A stretch of DNA of 40,454 nt from Hyphomicrobiales bacterium (GTDB taxonomy: Bacteria > Pseudomonadota > Alphaproteobacteria > Rhizobiales > Rhizobiaceae), in assembly GCA_900472575.1 (NCBI GenBank), contig UCIV01000015.1, positions 1-40,454 on the forward strand, written 5' to 3'. Each line of letters begins with the position of its first letter. The first letter of the stretch is position 1. The notes under the pieces are model-generated. The model did not search any database. It was not told the DNA's origin and saw nothing but the letters and a program-made list of their open reading frames with translations. Below are positions 1 through 8,870 of this stretch, piece after piece. The translations under genes were made by a program, and so were the position numbers.

Positions 1-188
1 GGGTTTAGGGGGCCACTACATAAGGAAAACTTGCGCTCACCTATTTTCAGACTTTCAACAGCATAGGCTGAAGGCGTCGATCAATTTCACGAGGCATAGC
101 CTGATTTGACCTTGAAGGCACCGCCTAGGCGCTTGTGGCCTAGTGCCTCGTTCGCGAGAGTGACCGCCGAACATGCCGGCGGCAGCAA

Positions 189-210
189 CCGGGCACCCGA
201 AGATGCCCGG
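189..210 (-). terminator. Weak stem-loop downstream of glycerol dehydrogenase
   Basis: A 7-bp perfect stem (CCGGGCA at 189-195, TGCCCGG at 204-210) with an 8-base loop lies 12 bases past the stop codon of the leftward dehydrogenase gene. A second stem, CCGCCG/CGGCGG at 164-182, follows. There is no real T-run after either, so a factor-independent terminator is only a suggestion. The rest of bases 1-188 shows no gene. Confidence 0.4.
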
Positions 211-222
211 CGCAGTCATTGA

Positions 223-1314
223 TCAAACAACCTTCGCCAGTGCATCCACCGCAAAGATCGCATCCGCCACCTCTTCCGCCGTGAAGTCGGCGCGCAGGTT
301 CTGCAGCGTGTCGTCCTTGCTGTTGGCGAGTTGGCCGACCTTGATCAGGTCTTCGCGGGAGACGCCTTCCAGATGCAGTTCGGCGAGCGTTACCGGCATC
401 TTTATCGAGCGGTAGAAGTCGATATAGCCGGCGATCTCGTCGTCGGGGCGCTGTTCGAGGATCATATGGGCGAGTGTGCCGTAGGCGACCTTTTCGCCGT
501 GGGTGAGGTGATGGATATCACCATTGAGCGCCGTGAAGCCGTTATGGATGGCGTGGGCGGCAGCCAGACCACCATTTTCGAAGCCAAGGCCGGAGAGAAG
601 CGTTGCGGCTTCGACGACTGCTTCGACGGCCGGCGTCACCAGCTTCTTTTCGACGGCCTGATAGGCGCTCAGACCATAGGTCAGAAGCGTCTTTTCGCAG
701 GCTTCGGCAATTGCCATGCCGGCGATGGTGGCGGAGCCGCCGACCATGGTTTTGGAATTGGAGCGCTGAACGGCGAGCGCCTCGACATAGGTCGCAAGGC
801 CATCGGCGATGCCCGATGCGAAGAGGCGGACCGGCGCCTGGGCGCAGATCCAGGTATCGACCAGAACCAGATCCGGGTTCTTGGCATAAAAACGGTATTT
901 CTCGAAGACGCCGTCATCGGAATAGATGACCGAAAGCGCGCTGCAGGGCGCGTCTGTGGAGGCGATGGTCGGCACGATGATGACGGGGCTCTTCAACTCG
1001 TCAGCCACGGCCTTCACCGTATCCAGCGTCTTGCCGCCGCCGATGCCGACGACGAGGTTGGTGCCGTTTTTCTTCGCCACGTCGACGAGACGGTTGATCT
1101 CGTTGGTGGAGGCTTCGCCTGAGAATTTTTCGCGGGCAAATTCGACCTTGCCGGAGACTGCCGCCTCGACCTTCGTGCCAATCAGACCCCAGACGATATC
1201 GTCGGAGACGAGAAGAGCCTTGGTGCCCATTTCGGAAAGATAATCGCCGAGTTCGGCAATGACGCCGCTTCCTTGAATATAACGGCCGGGGGAGGCAAAA
1301 ATTCGCTTGGTCAT
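223..1314 (-). CDS. gldA: Glycerol dehydrogenase (NAD-dependent, iron/zinc-type alcohol dehydrogenase family)
   Basis: The predicted 363-residue cytosolic enzyme oxidises glycerol to dihydroxyacetone with NAD+. It has the GGGK nucleotide-binding turn (92-95) followed by the conserved DTVKAVAD helix, and the three metal ligands of the family: Asp171 (in GIADGLATY), His254 (AAHAIHNGF) and His272 (THGEKVAYG). The length fits the usual 360-370. The frame is open upstream to 1572, but the family normally begins at the ATG at 1314 (MTKRIFASPGRY), which has a GGAAG ribosome site nine bases before it, so I use that start. The gene stands alone, in the same direction as its upstream neighbour and 291 bases from it. 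Assignment to GldA rather than another polyol dehydrogenase of the same fold is strong, but the substrate is inferred. Confidence 0.9.
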   Translation of the reverse strand: MTKRIFASPGRYIQGSGVIAELGDYLSEMGTKALLVSDDIVWGLIGTKVEAAVSGKVEFAREKFSGEASTNEINRLVDVAKKNGTNLVVGIGGGKTLDTVKAVADELKSPVIIVPTIASTDAPCSALSVIYSDDGVFEKYRFYAKNPDLVLVDTWICAQAPVRLFASGIADGLATYVEALAVQRSNSKTMVGGSATIAGMAIAEACEKTLLTYGLSAYQAVEKKLVTPAVEAVVEAATLLSGLGFENGGLAAAHAIHNGFTALNGDIHHLTHGEKVAYGTLAHMILEQRPDDEIAGYIDFYRSIKMPVTLAELHLEGVSREDLIKVGQLANSKDDTLQNLRADFTAEEVADAIFAVDALAKVV

Positions 1315-1605
1315 GTCTGTCACTTCCAGTTCATCAATGGAAAAACTACCACGCGGATATCGACCGGCTGGCGATCCAAGGCAAGGCTTTTGGGCGCAAC
1401 CAACGAAACCGTTACCAGCCAGAATGGAGCGGCGGGCGGATAGTTCATTGAGGCAGATCATTGCAGGCAAAGGAATTAAACCGAGCGAAAACAATGAAAT
1501 GTAACCTACTCTCCCTTGCGCCCGAGCGCGGATAACCAGCCGGCCACCGCATGATGGACGCGTTGTTTTCAATCCGAAACCCCCGCCATTTCGGCAGCCG
1601 AAGCA

Positions 1606-3279
1606 TCAGTCGACGATCGAGCGGAAATGTTGCTTGAGGCGGGTCACGTCATCGACCGAGACCGCCGGATCCGTCAGCGGGATCCAGGCATCGATATAGT
1701 GTTCCGACGCATAGACATGGCCGTGGCCGATCGGCGAGCTGGTAGCGATCGCCATGTCGACCGCCAGCTGCAGGCCGGTTACGACCGGGATCCAGGTAAA
1801 GCTCGGCGACACGTCCGGCCCGCGCGTACCTCTCAACCAGGCAGGCTCGCGGAAAAACGAGGACGGATCGAAGAAGGTAACGGGGTCGCTCGCATATTGC
1901 AGATAGATCATGCGGATCGGCCCCCAGGGCGCAAAGCCGTCTGACGCGGTTTCCTCCTGATTTGCAAAACGCACGATCGATCCGTCGCGGAATTTCGGCA
2001 GCCAGGCGGGAGAACCCTTCTGGCGCATCGCGGTGATCGCATTCCATCTGGCGCTACGGAATGGCGGACCGCTCCACAGAGCGCCCTGGAACGGATCGGC
2101 CACTACATCATAGATGTCGGTGGAGAGCTGCGAATTCAGCGCGCCGAGACTAAGGCCATGCAGGTAGAGGCGCGGCCGCCGATCCTTCGGCAGTGTTTTC
2201 CAATGGTCATAGACGGCTTGGAACAGCGCCCGCGCCGCATCCTGTCCGTTTTCCGGTTCGACCAGCAACGATAGCCAGCTTGACAGATAGGAATATTGCA
2301 GGGCGACGCTCGCGACATCGCCGTCATGCAGATATTCGAGCGTATCCATGGCGGCCGGATCGACCCAGCCGGTGCCGGTGGGAACAACGACGACCAGGAG
2401 CGAGCGCTCGAAGCCGCCTTGTCGTTGAAGTTCCCTCAGGGCAAGCGCCGCACGCTCCTCGACGGTTTCGGCACTGTTCAGACCGACATAGACGCGCACT
2501 GGGTCGATGGCCTGCTTCTGCCGGAAATCGCCGATAGCGGCGGCTTTCGGGCCACTTGAGACGAACGCCCTGCCCTGTCGGCCAAGCGTGTCCCAGCCCA
2601 CCAGCGATCCCGGGCCGCCGGTCACGAAGGGGCTTGCCGGCGGTGTCTCGTCAGGCTCGATCAGCGCGTCGGCCTTTTGGAACGAGGCATCGGTCGCATC
2701 GAGCGCCCATCTGACAAGCAGCCCCTGCCCGATCAACCAGAATACGGCGATCGCAAGTGTCAGGCCGATAACGTTGGAAACCCGGCGCGGCATGATCGCA
2801 TCGAGCCAGTGGGAAAAACGGCTCGCAGCCAATTGGAATAGCCAGCCAAGCGCCAACAATATCGCAAAGGTGATTGCGGCTATCCCTGCCAGACGAAACG
2901 GATCGGCGCTTTGCTGCGGCTGCATCTGCCAGAGCGTGCGGATCGAATTCTGCCATTCGACCGCGTGCCAGAGGAACACGACCGATACGATGATGGCGAA
3001 CAGAAGCGTGGTTGCCCTCAAAGGGGCCGCTTGTTTCGAAAACCATGGAAGTTCCAGATAACGCCAGAGCCAGCCGATGAAGACGCCGAACGCATAACCG
3101 GTCGCAGCGCAGGCACCGGACAAGACACCCTGGATGAGCCAGGACCGTGGCATGAGGCTTGGCGTGAGGGAGGCTGCAAAAAAGAGAAGTGCGAGCAACA
3201 CCCCCGTTGCGCTCAGGGATCCCATAAACCGCAAAACAAATCGCAATATTCGCCCGCCCAACTGCTCGAAACACCCCAT
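1606..3279 (-). CDS. Membrane-anchored alpha/beta-hydrolase family protein (Abhydrolase_9 type)
   Basis: The 557-residue protein has about five hydrophobic segments in its first 190 residues (roughly 20-45, 50-72, 88-107, 130-152, 168-190), followed by a large soluble alpha/beta-hydrolase domain. The nucleophile elbow is GLSLG at 375-379 (Ser377), and a His-rich stretch near the C-terminus (IGHGHVYASEHY) could supply the catalytic histidine. This arrangement matches the DUF2319/PF10081 family with its PF15420 membrane N-terminus. The substrate is unknown; lipid or cell-envelope ester hydrolysis is only a guess. No convincing ribosome site precedes the ATG at 3279; a second Met at residue 19 (3225) is no better. 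It diverges from the DUF882 gene to its right. Confidence 0.8.
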   Translation of the reverse strand: MGCFEQLGGRILRFVLRFMGSLSATGVLLALLFFAASLTPSLMPRSWLIQGVLSGACAATGYAFGVFIGWLWRYLELPWFSKQAAPLRATTLLFAIIVSVVFLWHAVEWQNSIRTLWQMQPQQSADPFRLAGIAAITFAILLALGWLFQLAASRFSHWLDAIMPRRVSNVIGLTLAIAVFWLIGQGLLVRWALDATDASFQKADALIEPDETPPASPFVTGGPGSLVGWDTLGRQGRAFVSSGPKAAAIGDFRQKQAIDPVRVYVGLNSAETVEERAALALRELQRQGGFERSLLVVVVPTGTGWVDPAAMDTLEYLHDGDVASVALQYSYLSSWLSLLVEPENGQDAARALFQAVYDHWKTLPKDRRPRLYLHGLSLGALNSQLSTDIYDVVADPFQGALWSGPPFRSARWNAITAMRQKGSPAWLPKFRDGSIVRFANQEETASDGFAPWGPIRMIYLQYASDPVTFFDPSSFFREPAWLRGTRGPDVSPSFTWIPVVTGLQLAVDMAIATSSPIGHGHVYASEHYIDAWIPLTDPAVSVDDVTRLKQHFRSIVD

Positions 3280-3595
3280 CTGTCGCCATCAAGGCAAATA
3301 GCGCGCGAGGTCATGAGATCCAGCGAGCCACGGCCACTCATCTGCGCAACCTGCACGACTTCAGCGGGAAAATCCACAAGCCTCTGCCGGCATCATGTCG
3401 GCGGCTCAGACAAGCCGGACCGGCCAACAGATTGGTGCAAAAGCTGCCATGGGCTTCACGAAAGCGTGTCGGATCGGCACGGCTAATATTTCGTCAACCT
3501 CCTATTAGCATTTCATTGACCATAATCAGGGCTTCGTTGCCGGGTTCTCGTCCTTTGTCCCGGTGTGGTGATCTTGGCGTAAAGCGAGTTGTGTC
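3280..3595. promoter_or_regulatory. Divergent intergenic region with a 7-bp dyad
   Basis: This gene-free stretch separates two divergent genes and should hold both promoters. The only clear structure is an inverted repeat, GCTAATA (3482-3488) and TATTAGC (3503-3509), with a 14-base spacer, about 90 bases before the rightward DUF882 start. It is a candidate operator. I could not fix -35/-10 boxes with confidence. Confidence 0.35.
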
Positions 3596-4981
3596 GTGTT
3601 CCAGCCCCTGTCGAATGCTCCCATCAAGAGTGCTATCCGCACGCTTCTTGGCCATGCCGCCGATACGGCATTGACCATCGCCAAGGCCTCCTGCGCCGTG
3701 GTTCTCGCGCTTTCCGCATGTGCTGGAACTGCCGCGATGGCGTTTGCGGAAGACCGGACGCTGAAACTGCACTTTACCCATACAGGCGAGCGGGCAGCGA
3801 TTACCTACAAGCGCAATGGCAGGTTTGACCAGAAGGGCCTTGCGCAGGCCAACCGGCTGTTGCGCGACTGGCGTCGCAACCAGTCGACGCGGATGGACCC
3901 GCGCCTTCTCGATCTCGTCTGGGAAGTTTACCAGCGCAGCGGCGCCACCGACTATATCCATGTCGTTTCCGCCTATCGCTCGCCGGCCACCAACAGCATG
4001 CTGCGCGGTCGCTCGCGCAGTACCGGCGTTGCCAAGAAAAGCCAGCACATGCTGGGCAAGGCGATGGATTTCTATATTCCGGGCGTAAAAATCTCGACGT
4101 TGCGCCGGCTTGCCATGCAAGCGCAGGTCGGCGGTGTCGGCTTTTACCCGACCTCCGGTTCCCCCTTCGTGCATCTCGATGTCGGCAGTGTGCGCGCCTG
4201 GCCGCGCATGTCGCGCAAGGAACTGGTGGGTGTTTTTCCGAACGGCAGGACGATGCATGTGCCGGCAGATGGACGACCGCTCCCCGGTTATGATCAGGCG
4301 GTGGCCGACTACAAGCGTCGCATCGGATCGCAATCGATCCAGATCGCCAGCACGGCACCGGATGATGACGAGGATACCGGCAGCGCAAAACGTGGTGGCA
4401 GCGGCCTCTTGACCGCGATGCTGCCGACACCGAAGAGCCGTGCGGCGGAAGCACTTGCGGAACAGACGAGCCCAACGGCTATCGCCAAGGCAGCGAGCCG
4501 CAAGAGCGATCCAGAATTTGCCGATCTTGCAGCTCTCTCCGCACCATTGCCAATCCTGCGGCCTTCGAAGGCTGTCGATGTTGATCCCGTGCAGACCGCA
4601 TCGCTCGTGCCGACACCGAGCCTTGCGCCCGTCATTGCGGCAAGACCGGTAGCGGCTTCGGCGCCTGCAAGCACGCCGGCCTTCAGCGCCCTTGCGGCAC
4701 TTGCTGCACCAGACGGGATGAAATTGCTGCGAGCACCGGAAGGCTCGATCGCTTTGCTGCCGATCTCGGGACCAGATCTCGATGTCGAGGACGAATTCGA
4801 TGGCGAAGACACGCTTCTGTCATGGGCGCTCGCTGCCCCTGCCGAGAATGTCGGCATGGCCGCGCCGGTCGTCATCGGCAGAACATTGACGGACCTGACG
4901 GCAAAACCGGAGAGCACAACGCCGTTGCCGCTTTCGATCGCAGAAGAATTCGATCACGACCGATTCTGGTCCGGCGGCTAA
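3596..4981 (+). CDS. DUF882 / YcbK-like peptidase M15 family exported protein
   Basis: The 461-residue protein starts at GTG. A hydrophobic export segment at about 28-51 ends in AMAFA|ED, suggesting a signal peptide with a long N-region. The DUF882 (Peptidase_M15_2) domain spans roughly 53-215 and keeps the presumed zinc ligands His151 and Asp158 (SQHMLGKAMDF) and His193 (FVHLDVG). These ligands resemble those of D-Ala-D-Ala peptidases and MepK/YcbK, so a periplasmic peptidoglycan endopeptidase role is inferred. The last ~240 residues are a low-complexity Ala/Pro/Ser-rich tail with no recognisable domain, roughly doubling the usual family length. The ribosome site before the GTG is poor. A later start nearer the hydrophobic segment is possible but none has a better site. 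Confidence 0.85.
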   Translation: MFQPLSNAPIKSAIRTLLGHAADTALTIAKASCAVVLALSACAGTAAMAFAEDRTLKLHFTHTGERAAITYKRNGRFDQKGLAQANRLLRDWRRNQSTRMDPRLLDLVWEVYQRSGATDYIHVVSAYRSPATNSMLRGRSRSTGVAKKSQHMLGKAMDFYIPGVKISTLRRLAMQAQVGGVGFYPTSGSPFVHLDVGSVRAWPRMSRKELVGVFPNGRTMHVPADGRPLPGYDQAVADYKRRIGSQSIQIASTAPDDDEDTGSAKRGGSGLLTAMLPTPKSRAAEALAEQTSPTAIAKAASRKSDPEFADLAALSAPLPILRPSKAVDVDPVQTASLVPTPSLAPVIAARPVAASAPASTPAFSALAALAAPDGMKLLRAPEGSIALLPISGPDLDVEDEFDGEDTLLSWALAAPAENVGMAAPVVIGRTLTDLTAKPESTTPLPLSIAEEFDHDRFWSGG

Positions 4982-5111
4982 CGGAGCTAGCGGAAGTCAG
5001 CCACAAGCACAACCGGATCCGCGCATAGATACACCTAGCAGCTGCATCCGCTTCGTGGAGCGGTCCTGCCGAATCGCCTAGCGTTCTCGCTGTAACACTC
5101 GGGAGGACGAC

Positions 5112-5294
5112 ATGCCGAATTGCAAGGACAGCAATGGGGATACTTGGGAAATCTATCAGAGTGGCAGCCAATGGCGCTGGCGCCGCACGGCATCAAATGG
5201 CCGCATAGTAGGCGCTTCGGCAGAGAGCTACGTCAACAGGAGTGACTGTGTCGACAATGCCCGACGCAATGGAATGAAGTGCAATCCCACCTGA
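5112..5294 (+). CDS. Small DUF1508 (YegP-like) domain protein
   Basis: The 60-residue protein follows a very good ribosome site (GGGAGGACGAC before the ATG). It carries one copy of the DUF1508 pattern: an aromatic EIYQSG, a WRWR strand (22-25), NGRIVGASAESY and a closing RSDCVDNARRNG helix. YegP-type proteins usually have one or two such repeats of about 50 residues. Their function is unknown; a stress-related role has been suggested for relatives. Three cysteines (4, 46, 57) are present, which could allow oxidation. It is monocistronic, with a strong hairpin just after its stop. Confidence 0.75.
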   Translation: MPNCKDSNGDTWEIYQSGSQWRWRRTASNGRIVGASAESYVNRSDCVDNARRNGMKCNPT

Positions 5295-5317
5295 CGTGAT
5301 CAATCCGTAAAATGATT

Positions 5318-5350
5318 ACGGGCCTTCGCCACAAAGGTTCGAAGGCCCGT
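5318..5350. terminator. Bidirectional stem-loop between converging genes
   Basis: An 11-bp perfect stem, ACGGGCCTTCG (5318-5328) with CGAAGGCCCGT (5340-5350) and an 11-base loop, lies between the rightward DUF1508 gene and the end of the leftward chemoreceptor gene. Read leftward it is followed by AATCATTTTACGG, a modest T-run. Read rightward it is followed by TCAGATTTGG. It probably serves both genes. Confidence 0.7.
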
Positions 5351-5394
5351 TCAGATTTGGCTGCAACTCATGGATGGCTTGAGTTAGAGAAGCC

Positions 5395-7383
5395 TCAGAA
5401 CTCAGTCCATTCCGACTCTTTTACCGCAGCGGCTGATGCCGAACCACCACCGAATGCGGAGGCGAGTTTTCGCCCCAGGGAACGAGCAGGAGACAAGCGA
5501 GGCCGTTCATCCTGCTCGGCGACGCGCACCGGTGCGGATACACGTGAGGCCTGCCGATCGAAAGCAGGCCGCTCGGCGGAGCGGAAAGATTGCGGACTTT
5601 CGCTGCCGACCTGGAACTGGCCAAGCAACGTCATCAGCGCCTCGGCATCCTTTGCAAGACTATGGCTGGCAGCGGTCGATTGCTCAACCATTGCCGCATT
5701 CTGCTGCGTTCCCTGATCGATCGTATTGACGGCCGTGCTGATTTCCTGAAGGCCAAGCGACTGTTCGCGTGACGCTTCTGCGATCGCTTGAACATGCCGA
5801 TTTATCTCATGGACCTCAGCCACGATTGCATCAAGTGCCTTCCCGGTCTCGCCGACCAGATTGACGCCCTGCTCGACATGGCCGCCGGAGGTATTGATCA
5901 GCGTCTTGATTTCCTTGGCGGCAGCGGCTGAACGCTGGGCCAGCTCGCGAACTTCCTGAGCCACTACGGCGAAGCCCTTGCCCGCATCACCCGCGCGTGC
6001 GGCCTCGACCCCGGCATTCAACGCCAGAAGGTTCGTCTGGAAGGCAATATCGTCTATCACACCGATGATGTTGCTGATTTCAGACGAGGAACGCTCGATC
6101 TGATGCATCGCATTCACTGTGTCTCGAACGATCTCGCCGGATTTCTCCGCCCCTGCACGCGTACGGGCAACAAGCTGGCTGGCTTCTTCGGCACGGCTCG
6201 CCGCGTCCTTGACGGTGGTGGTGATCTCCTCGAGCGCTGCGGCCGTCTCTTCGACAGAAGCAGCCTGCTGCTCCGTGCGACTGGACATATCGTCAGCCGA
6301 AGCAAGAAGCTCGTTGGCACTGGCGGTAATTGCCTTCGCATTGAAACCAACGGATTGCATCGCCTCGCGAACCCTGCTCAGCGAGTCGTTGAAATCCTCG
6401 CGAACGATGTCGAGATCAGCCACAAACGGCGTATCGATACTTGTCACCAGATCGCCAGCGGCCAGCCGCTTCAGCCCATTGCCGAGCGACTGAAGTGCGA
6501 ACTGGACGTTGCGGGCCTCCGTGGCTTTCTCGATTTCCTGACGCGCTCTTTCGCTTTCGGCGTTGCTCCTGGTTGCTTCCGTCTGCTCTTCCAGACGAGC
6601 ACGCTCAATCGCATTTTCCCGGAAAATCGCGACTGTGGCCGCCATCTCCCCAATCTCGTCACGCCGATCGCGACCGACGATCTCTCCGGATGTCTCTCCG
6701 CGTGCCAATTGCTGCATCTGCGCGCGCAAGCCATTCATCGGCTTGGTTATTCCTTGTTGGACAAAATACGCAGCGAGTACAAGAACGAGAACAATGCTGA
6801 TGACCATAGCGGCCATGTTGGTCACGATTGTTTTGTGCACGAGTGCCGCCAGACGATCCGTGCCGGCGGTCTGCACCGCCTGCAAGGCGCTATTGCTGTC
6901 GTTGAACTGCTTGGAGATCCGCGTTGTCAGACCTTCAAGCGCCCCCATCCGAGCCACGGCAGCCGGATACTGCCCATCATCGCGCAGCTTCACGATATCA
7001 GCAAGAAGCTCCCGCACGCCGCTAATGTCGACCATAAGGTTGTCCATCGCCTGTTTGGTGCTCGGAACAAGTACCGAAAGCTCCTGCATGCGGCCGACGG
7101 CGATATCAAGAAGTGAATTGAATTCCTTCTGTGCCGTTTCGAATTGCGGTGCATCGGGCGAAAACAGCAAAAGGCGGCCCAGGCGAACGGCGGCGCCGTT
7201 GACGCCGGAGCTTGCTCTTGCCGACAACAGGGCAGCCTTCGCTTCGGTATTTAGAAATTCGTTATAGGCGAGACTGGCTTCATCGAACTTGTAAGTGAGG
7301 TAGGACACTCCGCAGAGAGAGATAAGCGCCAATACGCCGATGGACAGAAGGATCTTGGTTCTGATGCGTATATGCTTCAACAT
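5395..7383 (-). CDS. Methyl-accepting chemotaxis protein with C-terminal CheR-type tether
   Basis: The 662-residue transmembrane chemoreceptor has TM1 at about 11-30 and a periplasmic helical sensor at 31-188 whose ligand cannot be predicted. TM2 follows at 189-209, HAMP at 210-262, a second HAMP-like segment at about 298-346, and the methylation/signalling helices from about 350-590. The conserved hairpin tip lies at 446-480 ([20 protein letters not shown] onward). A disordered linker (591-657) ends in EWTEF, which fits the W-x-x-F pentapeptide that tethers CheR/CheB in other receptors. The ORF is open to 7509, but the ATG at 7383 ([10 protein letters not shown]) is the natural start because the positive cap and TM1 follow directly. 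No other chemotaxis gene is adjacent. Confidence 0.92.
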   Translation of the reverse strand: MLKHIRIRTKILLSIGVLALISLCGVSYLTYKFDEASLAYNEFLNTEAKAALLSARASSGVNGAAVRLGRLLLFSPDAPQFETAQKEFNSLLDIAVGRMQELSVLVPSTKQAMDNLMVDISGVRELLADIVKLRDDGQYPAAVARMGALEGLTTRISKQFNDSNSALQAVQTAGTDRLAALVHKTIVTNMAAMVISIVLVLVLAAYFVQQGITKPMNGLRAQMQQLARGETSGEIVGRDRRDEIGEMAATVAIFRENAIERARLEEQTEATRSNAESERARQEIEKATEARNVQFALQSLGNGLKRLAAGDLVTSIDTPFVADLDIVREDFNDSLSRVREAMQSVGFNAKAITASANELLASADDMSSRTEQQAASVEETAAALEEITTTVKDAASRAEEASQLVARTRAGAEKSGEIVRDTVNAMHQIERSSSEISNIIGVIDDIAFQTNLLALNAGVEAARAGDAGKGFAVVAQEVRELAQRSAAAAKEIKTLINTSGGHVEQGVNLVGETGKALDAIVAEVHEINRHVQAIAEASREQSLGLQEISTAVNTIDQGTQQNAAMVEQSTAASHSLAKDAEALMTLLGQFQVGSESPQSFRSAERPAFDRQASRVSAPVRVAEQDERPRLSPARSLGRKLASAFGGGSASAAAVKESEWTEF

Positions 7384-7789
7384 CGTAATAGTACCTATGA
7401 AATCGACAGGGTGGGAAATGCGCCATAACCGCAACTGAATGTGCAGCGGCGTCACAGAAATGACTGAGGATTGGGTGCGCGCATCATGCGACGGCTCAAG
7501 CAGGCTCACCTGCAGTGTCGACAGAAGATCCCAGATGAATTAATGCATCGAAAATAACCAAGTACAAATACTTGAAAAACAGTGACAAACGTCAAAAAAC
7601 AAGTCGATTTATTGGTAATTCTTCATATTTAAAACAGGAAAAACCTGAATTTATGAATCTATACTCAAGTATAATTTCTGTAATCAGAAAACCTAATTAT
7701 TGCAGATCGCCTGATTATCGGCTTCGGCAGCCGCCCACATCTTATTCATGCAGCCGACGCCCGTAGCCCACGCATTTCGTTTAAGACAA
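7384..7789. other. AT-rich intergenic stretch with several short dyads
   Basis: No credible gene lies here. Bases ~7540-7720 are strikingly AT-rich compared with the neighbouring coding DNA. They contain four short inverted repeats: AAGTA/TACTT (7560-7573), CAGG/CCTG (7635-7647), TATACT-CA-AGTATA (7660-7673) and TTCTG/CAGAA (7676-7689). The chemoreceptor promoter should lie here. The dyads could be binding sites for regulators or nucleoid proteins. Confidence 0.35.
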
Positions 7790-7827
7790 ACGAAAATGGC
7801 GCCGCAGACCCTAAGGTATGCGGCGCC
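7785..7827 (-). terminator. Rho-independent terminator of the porin gene
   Basis: A 9-bp stem, GGCGCCGCA (7798-7806) with TGCGGCGCC (7819-7827) and a 12-base loop, is followed leftward by ATTTTCGTTTGTC. It lies 37 bases past the porin stop codon. Confidence 0.8.
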
Positions 7828-7864
7828 ATCGTCATGTCATTCACGAGCCTTGAAGCTCGATATT

Positions 7865-8500
7865 TTAGAACCGGTAGTTTACGCCGGCCTTGATCGTGTG
7901 GTCGCCGATATCCTTCTCGGAAGTCGTGCCAGCACGGAAGCTGCGAACATCGTTGGTCTGGGTATAGTTGTATTCAACCCGACCCGAGAGATTGCCGGTG
8001 ATCTTCTGCTCGACACCTGCGCCGACCAGCCAGCCAGGCTTCCAGCCATCCGGGCCTTCAGTCGCACCGTTGTCACGCAGGCTGGTCATTGCCACACCGG
8101 CGGTACCGTAAACCAGCGTATTGCCAAGCGGTGCACCGACCTTACCCTTGGCTGCGACGCGGTAACGTTCCTTCAGCGTACCGCCGCGCACACCAACTTC
8201 CGCATCACCGAGATGGGAGAGCTCGGCTTCACCACCAACCACGACACCATTGATTTCGGTGTTGTAACCGCCATGAATGCCGCCCGTGAATTCAGAGGAA
8301 CTCGAGAACGGGTTCAGCTTGTCGGAAGCGGTACCGGCATTCAGACCAACGTAAGCGCCACTCCAGTCGGAGGACGGGCCAGAAGGCTCGTTGTAAGCGG
8401 GCGGCTCATAGGAGCTGGTCAGGTCAGCAGCAGATACCGACATTACAGAGCCGGAAACGAAAACGGCGGCAAGAGCCAGCGCGAAGGGCTTGTTGTTCAT
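7865..8500 (-). CDS. Outer-membrane beta-barrel protein, Omp25/RopB-like
   Basis: The 211-residue protein has a clear signal peptide (cleavage after about Ala24, SVSA|AD), a short Pro/Ser-rich stretch, and then a small barrel beginning SGAYVGLNAG. Alternating strands follow (GGIHGGYNTE, GVVVGGEAEL, GRVEYNYTQT), closing with NYRF, the C-terminal aromatic signal for barrel insertion. It fits the Omp25/Omp31/RopB family of rhizobia and Brucella, which contributes to envelope integrity and is often under two-component or iron control. GGAG lies ten bases before the ATG. The 5' side up to 8870 is shared with a divergent acyltransferase gene and contains an 8-bp dyad. The family is secure; orthology to a particular named porin is not. 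Confidence 0.88.
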   Translation of the reverse strand: MNNKPFALALAAVFVSGSVMSVSAADLTSSYEPPAYNEPSGPSSDWSGAYVGLNAGTASDKLNPFSSSSEFTGGIHGGYNTEINGVVVGGEAELSHLGDAEVGVRGGTLKERYRVAAKGKVGAPLGNTLVYGTAGVAMTSLRDNGATEGPDGWKPGWLVGAGVEQKITGNLSGRVEYNYTQTNDVRSFRAGTTSEKDIGDHTIKAGVNYRF

Positions 8501-8870
8501 AATAGATTTACTCCATACACAGCCTGCGTCTGGTGGATGGGCAGGCGATACATCCAGCTCTTAAGCCTCGGGTCACTCATGCGGATTTGCCCTACCCCCG
8601 GCCGCATGTGCGATCCCGCACCGATTGCCTTCTAATTTCACGAATTTATAAACACTCCATTAACTGCTACCGGTGTCACCGCAGAAAGGCTTGCACCGGG
8701 CATTCACGACATCGCGAGGGGGGTTGAGAGCCGCATTTCGTCTGACAATTCATTGTCAGCTTAGACAAATTCCAGAAGCCAAATCAGCGAAAGATCTGGC
8801 CGGCGCAACGTTGGATACTATCTTGTTCGGAATCCTATCGAGTCCGCCAGACAGCAACCCTCGGGGTATT
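8501..8870. promoter_or_regulatory. Divergent promoter region with 8-bp perfect dyad
   Basis: The region separates the porin and acyltransferase genes. At 8742-8759 it holds CTGACAAT-TC-ATTGTCAG, a perfect 8-bp half-site palindrome with a 2-base centre, the form expected of a homodimeric repressor site. A further GACAAA half-site follows at about 8763. No regulator gene is adjacent. An AT-rich TTTATAAAT element near 8645, read leftward, could be part of the porin promoter. Confidence 0.45.

Noticed and set aside
331..1122. 263-residue open frame on the + strand
   Set aside because: It lies antisense inside the glycerol dehydrogenase gene, which has full family motifs; high GC produces such shadows.
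3494..4333. 279-residue open frame on the - strand
   Set aside because: Antisense to the DUF882 gene, rich in Arg/His/Gly with no domain.
7572..7766. 64-residue open frame in the AT-rich gap
   Set aside because: TTG start, no ribosome site, odd composition and overlap with palindromes; more likely regulatory DNA.
8742..8759. Reading the palindrome as a RirA/iron-responsive box
   Set aside because: The arms give TGA-N10-TCA rather than the TGA-N9-TCA form I know, so I leave the regulator unnamed.
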